This document shows, piece after piece, positions 56,211 to 64,000 of a DNA stretch of 64,000 bases. The DNA lies in the NCBI GenBank assembly GCA_003665825.1, contig QPFY01000011.1:1-64000 (forward strand), given 5' to 3'. Source of the DNA: Microbotryum silenes-acaulis. Lineage: Eukaryota > Basidiomycota > Microbotryomycetes > Microbotryales > Microbotryaceae. The notes under the pieces are model-generated. The model did not search any database and was not told where the DNA came from. It saw only the letters and a list, made by a program, of their open reading frames with translations. Numbering within the stretch: the stretch's first letter is position 1; the number at the start of each line of letters is the position of its first letter. The position numbers and the translations under genes are program-made.

Positions 56211-56775
56211 TCGTCGTCGCGCGCTTCTCTCCCGACTTCAACCACTACGCTTCCGTTACTCAACAGTACCGCAGCTGTTGCAGCAAAGTACATCACATTG
56301 CAGCGGGTCAACGGTTACGGTGGGAGGTGGCGCGCGGAGCGCGCCGCCGCACCTAGTACCTTATAATTTATGGGTTTACAGGTCAACTTATAAGATAAGA
56401 GAGAGCCGAAATGGAGCGATTGATCAGGAGTTGGCCTCTCCTTCGGCGTTCTTGGTGACGATTGGACGATATAAATTTTCTCAGGTCTGACTGTAATCCA
56501 GTATCGAGGGTGGTCACGTGAACACTCGCGCGGCGAGCCACTAGTCAGGTACGCGCGCTAAAGGTCCGTGCTCAGGAACGGCTCGTAACGTCGATCGCAG
56601 CGGCCCCTGTCCGCACAAAGCCAGCGTACGTGTAGTAATAAGCAATACTTGAAACAAGTGCACTGGCAGAGCCGGCCGGACGTGGCCCCGGGACCGAATG
56701 TGCGTCTCCGGGTTGACCACGGCGTTGAACCTTTCCCGGTTGCGCTCTTTAGCTCTTTCGCCTTCAATCTGCCCC
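56211..56775. other. Intergenic region upstream of the mannosyltransferase
   Basis: No gene is seen. GC-rich sequence with GGTCACGTGAAC near 56,512 and a CCCCATG context at the start codon; these may belong to the promoter of the downstream gene but no defined element can be assigned. Confidence 0.35.
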
Positions 56776-58780
56776 ATGATTGATAAAATCCCTCTCATTA
56801 CTTATTCAACGTCCCGAGTTGAATTACCCCTGTCTGCCCCCAGCACCGCCTCATCTCGACCTAGCCGTTATCGTCGACTTCGCCATCTAGTCCCGGGCAT
56901 CCTTATAGTTTTCACATTATACCATCTACTGCCCTCTGCGACCCACCACCTGAAGCGGGTCTATGACCACCCTCAGACAGCAAAATGGTGGCAAACAGGG
57001 TCCTCCGCGAACGCCGGCACGCCGGTTGCGACCAGCTTGGACGAGCTCGAGCGGCAGTACCAGACGCTACTCGATCAGCACAACCGGTCAATCAATTTGG
57101 TAGACTCTATTCTGCCTTGGAGTATTGAGTTGTATGCCGACCAGGTCAAAGTCGTGCTCGTAAGTGCATCTGAGACATCTCCTCGCGCCGTGTTCGGGCT
57201 CACCCACCTAGCTTTGATGCGTCCCACCAGGACTTGGATCGTTTCACACGAACTCCAATTAGTCCTAAACTACCCAGCACCAAAGTAGACGTGATCATCA
57301 AATCGGCAAGCGACCTTCGCGATTCGCTCTTCGCTAAATTGTTCCCCTACATCGCCTCAGCCCGAGAGGGTTCGAGATCATTCGATCAGCTTATCGACAG
57401 CTTCACTCGACCGAAGGGGATTCTCTTGCCTTGTTCGAACAAATATTTACGGGTGAGCGAGAAAATCTTCCCAGCCAAACGATTTGTTAGTAGGCTGAAA
57501 CGGTATCCTCTCGACCCACAGTACGCCTTGCACCTCATTACGACGCTCAAGAAAGTGCACTTGACTACGTTGCCCATCCTCATCGTCCATGCCGGGCCGG
57601 ACGACCTTTCCCCGGCTAACCAACGAAAGCTCAAATCCCTTTCTCCTGACGTCGAGGTGTTTGACCTCCTTCACGTCTTCTCCGAAGACCATGTCGGTAT
57701 CTTGGATGGCGGTTATGCGATCAAGCCTTTCGCTCTCTTAGCCTCGCCGTTCAAAGAGACGATCCTCGTCGATGCCGACGTCGTCTTCATGCAGGACCCG
57801 AATGAGCTCCTCCAAGATCTAGGCTATCGAGAAACGGGTACTTTGTTCTTCAGGGATCGTGAACTGTTGCCTGAAGATGATGCGGTCCATACTTGGTTCG
57901 AAGGCGTGATGAAGAATCGTGTGCCGAGTGCAATGTTGAACAAGTCGAGATGGTGGAAGGACAGAGCGTCGAGGGAGGAGATGGAATCGGGGGTCGTCGT
58001 GGTCGATAAAGGGAGACGGGATGTCGTGTTGGGACTGGCCTTTGTCACGTGGCTCAACACGAAGCAAGTGAGGAGCTCAGTGATGTACCGGATGACTCTT
58101 GGGGACAAGGAGACTTACTGGTCAGTGCGGCACGACCAAGTTCAGGTAAGCCGCCGAGTCGGAGCTAATTGAGGCGGTCCGATATCTCACAGGATCGGTT
58201 TCGAGCTCGCGGGAGTACCTTGTGAGAATCTTCACCCGTCTGTCTAACCTTAATTGAATGTGCTCTGACCATAAAACATTGGTTTAAATTGCGACAGACT
58301 ATTTCGATCCACCCTTCGCCTCGACCATCGGGCACATTACCTACTTTAATGGATCAGACGGAGTCTCAACCCCTGAGATGTGTAGCGAGCATCATCTTCA
58401 TCTAGATCGAAGTGAGCCTGATTAATGAAAGACACAATACTGGATCACTGACTGTCTGTTTCTTTCTACTCGTGATAGAGGGTCGCCCGTTTTGGTGGAA
58501 CTGCTCCCTCCTCGAAAACAAGCACAACGCTACCTCGGACTATTTCCTCCCGACCGTTTACAGTTCCGGTACGGTCGATTGGGCAACCGAAATGATCCCT
58601 TACTGCATGAGGTCACTGAAGGAAGATGATATTGTCAAGTTGGAGGAGGTTAAGACGGATTCGGGGTTGGGTTTCGACGAGTTGTATACAAGGGTTTTAG
58701 GGGCAGCGGTGCTGAGTGACCTCAGGGAGCTCAGGGCTCAGGCTCAGGGCCTAACGCTGTGGAATCATCGCCAACTCTAA
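56776..58780 (+). CDS. GT71 family alpha-1,3-mannosyltransferase (MNN1-like)
   Basis: Five exons 56776-57159, 57231-58120, 58193-58221, 58298-58411 and 58479-58780 join in phase through GT-AG introns of 67-76 nt, giving about 572 residues. A short N-terminal tail and one hydrophobic segment near residues 38-52 (GILIVFTLYHLLP) indicate a type II Golgi membrane protein. The luminal part shows LPILIVHAGPDDLSPANQRK, GYAIKPFALLASPFKETILV and the DADVVF metal-binding motif, then ESGVVVVDKGR and GDKETYWIGFELAG across the second junction, and EMCSEHHLHLDRKGRPFWWN. These match the mannosyltransferase family (Pfam Mannosyl_trans3) that adds mannose to glycans of the cell wall or capsule. It is single copy in the window and looks intact, marking the edge of normal chromosome. 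Confidence 0.92.
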
Positions 58781-58856
58781 GAAACGCACCTAGGGCAACT
58801 CTGTATAAAATAAGCATATCAAATCAGGTACATAATTACTTCACGATCTCCTCTTA

Positions 58857-59260
58857 TCTGGCACCCCGTTAAATTAGGGGAGGTTGAAATCCAAACCCAT
58901 ATATCAGGAGAGTTGAACGGTTACATGATCTGAGTGGAGGTAAAATGCACATTAATTACAGCATATGAAATGTTCTCCACTCATCGCAGAAAAATCCTGC
59001 CCGTTGCTTTTTGCCGGACTTGGCTTCAAACACTCGTGCAATGAGCTCCGGACCGTTGCATGCTTTGTGGCTTTGTGGATCATTTGGGATCACATCGGTG
59101 CGGACTTTGGGATCACATCCGAGGTCATTCTTGTACCACGTTTATGGGAACTTTGGTACCACATAGTGTAGAAGCCTGTATCTCTTGCAATGTGTGATGT
59201 ATCATTCTGGGAACAGTATTTGATGCATGTACAGGTCTATAGTACTTCTGGCCGGTGAGA
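58857..59260 (-). mobile_element. Helitron 3' remnant
   Basis: A degenerate copy of the 3' end of the element at 52,031. The hairpin CCCCGTTAAATTAGGGG lies at 58,866-58,882. The conserved coding end TGCCGGACTTGGCTTCAAACA (reverse of the AQVFEV region) lies at about 59,013-59,040, followed by TGCATGCTTTGTG. The distance between hairpin and coding end is close to that in the 52 kb copy, so both share the loss of the helicase half. The terminal CTRR is degraded. Confidence 0.7.
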
Positions 59261-59971
59261 CAAGGCGGACAATGCAGTAGTTGCTACATCGATGTTCTGC
59301 CCCGCTTGGCCTCTCCGCGCCCGTGGTGTCAGCAGCGGTCCGGCGCCCGAACCGCCAAGTCCGACACTCCCAAACGTGATTGCGCCGACTCGGGCTAGAC
59401 CAGAATTGGCACCGGTCCCTCGCTTCTCTCATCCACGAAGAACAGTTCATAGAGATCGAGCGAAGATACAGATTCTATTAAGTCACGCTTCGACATCGGC
59501 GGACTTTTGCTTGTATGATCATTGCAGTTGAACGATCATGTTCAAACTGTTGAGTTGACACGTGAGGAGTACACTCTGTAGGCTACATGAGCGCGAGCGC
59601 GCGCGGGCTTTCTCTTAGCTTCCTTCTGATTCGAGCGTTCTAACGTATTGAACCACCTCGAATCAGGTCAGTAGTATTCACGGTATCATATTGCAATAGT
59701 TAACTGAGCGTTCTAACGTATTGAACCACCTCGAATCAGACGCCGAGATTCTAGAATTTGCCCTCATACTGATCGAGTCTGGTAAAGCACGGCATTAACG
59801 AGAACATTGCAACTAAAGAGGAAGGCGGAAAGCGACAGATGAGGCACGAAGTACTCGGAGAAGGTTCAAGAAGAGGAAAAGATATCCGGCGCAAGGGCCG
59901 GGTCATCTGAAGGTAAAAGAGAACTGCGACGGAAGGACCACTGCATTCGAGGGGCGAACACTGTCGATGAT
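59261..59971. repeat. Intergenic region with a duplicated 33-bp hairpin-forming sequence
   Basis: The sequence GAGCGTTCTAACGTATTG followed by AACCACCTCGAATCAG occurs at about 59,634 and again at 59,707. At the first site it is preceded by CTGATTCGAG, the reverse complement of its own end, so 59,627-59,667 can fold. No coding gene is seen in the region. Confidence 0.6.
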
Positions 59972-61374
59972 TCAAGAAGAGGGTTGGAGAAGGTCCAGAG
60001 GCTCTTGGGGCGGTGACGAGCCACTTGGGATCGGCAGTCCTCGCGGGTCGCTGCGCTTGAGCTTGGGTGTGAGCCTGGCGAAAACTTTGGCTCGAAGCTT
60101 GCCCTTCGTTGGGGTGCCGGGTCTGGCTTCCCCGCTTTCAGGGGGGAGCGGTCGATTGACCTCTTCGCTTTCGCCGATAGCGCTTGCTGCCGAAGCTATC
60201 TGTGGAATACGGTGGTCAGAATGCGGAGGGGGAGAGCATTGCTGTCGGTGGCAGCCCAGGGTCGGCCACCTCAAATCTGGGACCGGTGGGAGAACTTACT
60301 CTGTGCTGTGCTACCCCGCCAGACTCGGTACCAGCTGCCTCGCGTTCGGTCGCGTATTCGTGTGACTGCGGAGGAGGGGTGCAGAATTGGGTCAGTCGGT
60401 AGACACACTCTGCTTCTCTGATCGCGCTTCCGCTTACTCCGCCATGGCTATCCTCCTCACGTTTCCCCTCCGGACCCCCATCATCTCCAGTTCCCTTTCC
60501 CTTCTTATCCCTTCCTGTGCCCTCCTCCTTGTTCTTTCTTCGTGAGTACGGTCCTTGGCCATCGTCGTCATCGTCATCATCGGCGTCGCCCGTGAAGGAT
60601 GGTCGTGGTGAAGCGGCGGGGCGGCGGCGAAGTTCTACGCAGCGGCAGCCTTGGCAGTGGACTGTCGGCTGTCCCGAGGCGCCAGTCAAACGAGCGCTGA
60701 TCAGTCCGGTGGAACCGAAGACCGCCTCGACGCAGCATACTGAATAGACGACCTACTTGTGGCGCAGGTCCCCAGCCAAGAAAATTCATTCCCAGGTCGG
60801 CGAAGAACACTCCAGGTTGTATGAATAACGAAGCGGTACGCTCGATGTACGCACCTGCGCTTCCAAAATATAGACCGAAGAGTACCGAACTTATGAAAAC
60901 GACCGCGACTCCAAGGATGGCCGATTGAAAGAACGAAGCGGCGATGAAGCTCGACTTCAGGCTGTTGGGAAGTCGGGTCTCGGGTAGTGCAATCAACTTT
61001 TGGACGTGCGCTTCGCCTATGTAGGACAACACGGCGAGGAGCATCGCCGAAACAGCGCAGCCCAATGGCGCGGTTGTCGAAACCCAAAGCTTGCTGTGAT
61101 GATGCAGATGAATAATGTCAGATGCTCTATGATAGTGTATTACAAGGCACGGCATCCTCACTCACAGGGTACTGCTGTCTGATCCGAGGATCGTGGGGTG
61201 GTGGGGGTACAGAGCCGCGCACAGCAGCCGCACCGAGACCCACACGCAAAGCCCGACTATAATGCAGTCGACCGGGTCGTGGTAGAGCCGATAGTATAGG
61301 TACAATGTACCTCCGAAGGCACAAAAGATGATTCCGGGAATCATTCGGCCGGCTACGAGACAATCGAAAAGCAT
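59972..61374 (-). CDS. Predicted multi-pass membrane protein of unknown function
   Basis: Four minus-strand exons (61374-61166, 61093-60855, 60739-60300 and 60199-59972) keep frame through GT-AG introns of 72-115 nt; about 371 residues result if the ATG at 61,374 is the start. The acceptor-like TTAG just before that ATG suggests that an upstream exon may exist. Hydrophobic segments include MIPGIIFCAFGGTLYLYY, VGLCVWVSVRLLCAALYP, GCAVSAMLLAVLSYIGE and AILGVAVVFISSVLFGLYFG. The third exon starts VCCVEAVFGSTGLISARLTG. An Asp-rich stretch (DDDDDDD) opens a long polar C-terminal tail rich in Lys, Glu, Gly and Pro, probably cytoplasmic. I do not recognise the family. Confidence 0.7.
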
Positions 61375-61413
61375 CAACTAACGTTTCACCGAGGACCTAT
61401 TGTCGACCGTTGC

Positions 61414-61878
61414 TCAGGCCTCAGGCCTCAGGGATGTCAACGCACTATAGCTCGCGTCACGCTTCTCTTGCGTGGTGCGGTTGCTCGTCTCCTCGTGTCG
61501 AACTTCCGAGGTTTGATCACCCGTCGTAGAGGCCATAGCTTCAAAAAAAAACCCGAGGCAGATTAGCTGACCACCGAACGAGGAGCCACGATCGACGGCC
61601 GAATGGAGAACGCGAGCAACGCACTGAGCACAGTGTGCGTAGACGCTTGTTGTAGTGAAGGCATAGGATGTGAGGATATCGGTGGTTCGTGAGGGTCGGG
61701 GTGTTGGGGTGGTGGAGTTCGTGGTACAGCGCTCGGTTCTTTCGGAGACCGCCTGCCTCAGCTCGGGAGGTCCGGGCGTACGCATATAGTCAGGACAGTC
61801 CCGACTATGACTTTCGGATCGGCCGTCTTCGAATTCTGACAAGAGCCTAGAAGGTTCTAGAGATGGCTCAGTAGTCAT
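61414..61878 (-). CDS. Open frame upstream of the membrane protein, possible 5' exon
   Basis: A 154-codon frame begins at an ATG (61,878). It has a Ser/Thr/Pro-rich start and then SYAFTTTSVYAHCAQCVARV and FGGQLICLGFFF, a mildly hydrophobic stretch. It ends 40 bp before the downstream gene on the same strand. It may be the first exon of that gene, but I could not find a donor that keeps phase, so it is listed separately. Confidence 0.4.
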   Translation of the reverse strand: MTTEPSLEPSRLLSEFEDGRSESHSRDCPDYMRTPGPPELRQAVSERTERCTTNSTTPTPRPSRTTDILTSYAFTTTSVYAHCAQCVARVLHSAVDRGSSFGGQLICLGFFFEAMASTTGDQTSEVRHEETSNRTTQEKRDASYSALTSLRPEA

Positions 61879-62465
61879 ACCAGTCTACTCTTGCGATGAG
61901 ATCTACCCGACCCGGCAAGTCGGCGTGTAGCCGTCGGCGCGCGGATCCGCTGAACTGCCGCGCCGAGAGACAGGGGACAGCCGACGCGCGGACTAGGCCA
62001 ATTTGCTCCGAGTGGTCCCACGTTGTTCGACGGGCGATAATCCTTCCAATGTCGGCTTCAAGTTGTTTTGGCTCGCTTGCACAGTTACCCAAAACCGAAG
62101 CGCGGTGCGGTCACCGCCCCCCAGCTCGGCCCTCGGCCGTTCAAAGCGTCCGATAGGCCGAATAGTTAGTCCGAGCTCACCTCCTAAGTATTACTTACGC
62201 TTGGCGGAGATGCTCTTCAGGAGCCTAGGAGAGAAAAAAGTTTTCTAGTGCAATGACGATGCCTAGTGGGAAATAATTTTCAAAGAGAGAACTTGTGTGC
62301 TGTTGTAGCTCTACGATCGGGGCGTGCACACTGCAGATTCTGACGGCCGGGACGTCGAAGCTTGAGAGGTCCGAGCGCACGCATATCGCGCACTGTTGGG
62401 GGCGGCCCGCTGCTCGACCCTCCTCTTCGTCCCGCTCTGATCAACAGAAGCAGCCCCCCGCGCGT
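61879..62465. other. Intergenic region before Helitron copy 2
   Basis: About 590 bases without a convincing gene. Short frames on both strands start at non-ATG codons. The Helitron's upstream boundary is not visible. Confidence 0.4.
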
Positions 62466-64000
62466 CATGACAACCTTGGTATTGCGACACGTTTATGAGC
62501 CCGCCGTGCAGCTGTGCAGAACGGACAGCGTGGTCAGCGCGATGGCCAACTCGACGCTGAGCCCGCCCCACCACCACCTCCTCCTGCGCAAAGGCGCGTG
62601 CGCCGGGCTCGAATCGCGCTCAAACCCTGAGCTCAAGCCTCACGTTTCGATTCGCGACTACCTCGACCCCCAGACGGCCGTGTGCACCCACTGCAAGGCT
62701 CGACACGGGGAGTGCGAAAGGACAAAGTCGACCGGACACTTTAGCACGTGCTGCTCGCAGGACAAGGTGCGGCTGCCTCCCCCCCCCCGAGCCCAGTCCC
62801 GAGTATCGACAGCTACTTGAAGGCTCGGACAGCGGTCCGTTGCTCCGTCCAACAACATTCGTCTGCAGTAGACCCACATACTGAACTGTGCGACACTATC
62901 CCCACGCACACAGAAGCTAAAGCATTCCGCGAGAACGCTCGGTCGTACAACAACGCGCTGTCCTTCACTTCGCTCGCTGCCCACTGGGACCAAACTCCAG
63001 TGGGCACGCTAGGACCACCCGTGTTTCGTGTATTTGGTCGACTTTATCATCGACTCGGCGCCCTGATCCCTGCCGTCAATCAACGCCCAGCCTTTGCTCA
63101 GACATGGCTCATCGACCCGGCCGAGGCCACCGACACTCGACTTGGACCCGATGGCACAGACAGTCGCATGCAAAGATCAACGTTGACCAAGCTCGAGTCC
63201 GTGTTGCGCACCGGCAATCGCTTTGTGAGGGAGTTCGCATCGGCCAAAGCTCGCGCAGGTTGGGATACCGCCAAAGAGACGGTCCTGCGCCTCTGCCTAC
63301 CACCAGGCCGAGACCGACGCACCCACAACCGTCCTACGTCGAGCACGGAAATGGCGATGCCTATCTGCGATTCCGACACGGGAGGTCGTGGACCGCAAGG
63401 CCTTATTCTCCAGGTGCACGGAGATCGATGTCCCGATTGTCGACCCAAGTACCAAGTCATTCGCTCGCTCCATCCGTCCGCGATGCCTCCGTTACTCACT
63501 ACTCTTCCTCGCAGGGGGAAGATGGCTTCCACCCCAACCTTCCTCTTTGCGGGTTCCACCAAGCTGCGCCGCCGATCATCAGAAACCGAGAGCAGATCGA
63601 TAATGATGTCCAATTGCGCGAGGTACTTGCCGGTCTCGGTCTGGATGACGAAGACGAAGAGGAGGACGAAGACGGCGACGATGAGGATGAAGCCGGCGAG
63701 GAAGGTGAAGGTGAACGTAAGCATCTTCGGCCCTTTATCACGTCGTCCATTCTGTTGAGACGTAAGCACAGACTCACATAGAATGTTCGAACATCTAGGA
63801 CGATCATCAAGGAAAAGGGGTCGAGGTGGATCAACCCGAGTCTCGCGTTCTCAATATCTTGCATACTACTTGCACGAACGCGGCGACTACTTCTCAATCC
63901 CACATGCCACCCAGCGTCTCTTCCTCGAGTTCGTAATCGACGGATACTCCCAAGTCGAGACCGATCGACTTAACTATATCCGCTTTCATCAAGAAAACCT
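62466..64000 (+). pseudogene. Helitron Rep gene, second copy, cut by window end
   Basis: Opposite in orientation to the 52-54 kb copy and clearly the same family. It shows SIRDYLDPQTAVCTHCKARH, STCCSQDKVRLPPP, ENARSYNNALSFTSLAAHWD, PPVFRVFGRLYHRLGALIP and, near the edge, RSQYLAYYLHERGDYFSIPH and QRLFLEFVIDGYSQVETDRL. Introns near 62,834-62,922 (GTCCGT to CACACAG) and 63,717-63,770 fit. An acidic run (DEDEEEDEDGDDEDEAGEE) occurs near 63,650-63,710. A C-tract at 62,782 puts the zinc-finger exon out of frame with the following segment, by homopolymer slippage or sequencing error. The remainder lies beyond 64,000. Confidence 0.8.

Noticed and set aside
61868..62092. A short minus-strand protein beginning MGNCAS, suggestive of N-myristoylation
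   Set aside because: The first codon is TTG, not ATG, and no splice sites or domain support a gene.

Overview
The window is a chromosome end of a filamentous or yeast-like fungus, most probably a basidiomycete. It opens with TTAGGG-type telomere repeats read as CCCTAA (1-48). Its genes are broken by short GT-AG introns of about 30-110 nt, with a few longer ones. Its content is a FunK1-type fungal kinase, a GT71 (MNN1-like) mannosyltransferase, Helitrons, a Mutator-like (MULE) element and a retrotransposon Gag gene. No bacterial operons, rRNA, tRNA or CRISPR were recognised, and the species cannot be named from the sequence alone.

Layout. 1-48 telomere. 49-10,130 subtelomeric DNA built from a ~1.53 kb tandem unit ending each time in a ~1.9 kb tail, with a second module at 3,521-5,190. 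10,131-25,375 is an unusual island. It holds a divergent gene pair: a 14-exon gene of unknown family on the minus strand (11,342-16,378), and a gene on the plus strand (17,358-21,245) whose second exon has a ParB-like core. A 24-bp dyad motif (GTGCAC-N3-centre-N3-GTGCAC) recurs in introns and flanks of both genes and is tandemly arrayed at 24,872-25,252. The island is interrupted by another subtelomeric block (21,491-23,520) and flanked by a ~480 bp direct repeat. 25,376-28,780 is more subtelomeric repeat. 28,776-29,556 is a second module with the same flank but a different palindromic array. 29,557-31,632 is a patchwork of gene fragments.

31,642-32,884 is a MULE-type element with a perfect 9-bp target duplication. 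32,894-52,017 is a ~19 kb palindrome (arms ~9.3 kb, 466-bp central spacer at 42,216-42,681). Each arm carries subtelomeric sequence, an apparently intact FunK1 kinase gene, a Gag-only retrotransposon ORF with an LTR-like leader, and a truncated MULE copy. The right arm abuts a Helitron 3' end at 52,031.

52,031-64,000 moves into ordinary chromosome: a decayed Helitron Rep gene, a Helitron helicase fragment, an apparently intact GT71 mannosyltransferase (56,776-58,780), a Helitron 3' remnant, a four-exon membrane protein gene (59,972-61,374) and a second Helitron Rep gene cut by the window edge.

The candidate new system is the ParB-like gene, its divergent partner and the dyad arrays. By analogy with bacterial ParB/parS, the protein may recognise the arrayed palindromes. 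That link is inference and rests on the co-occurrence of the motif with the two genes.
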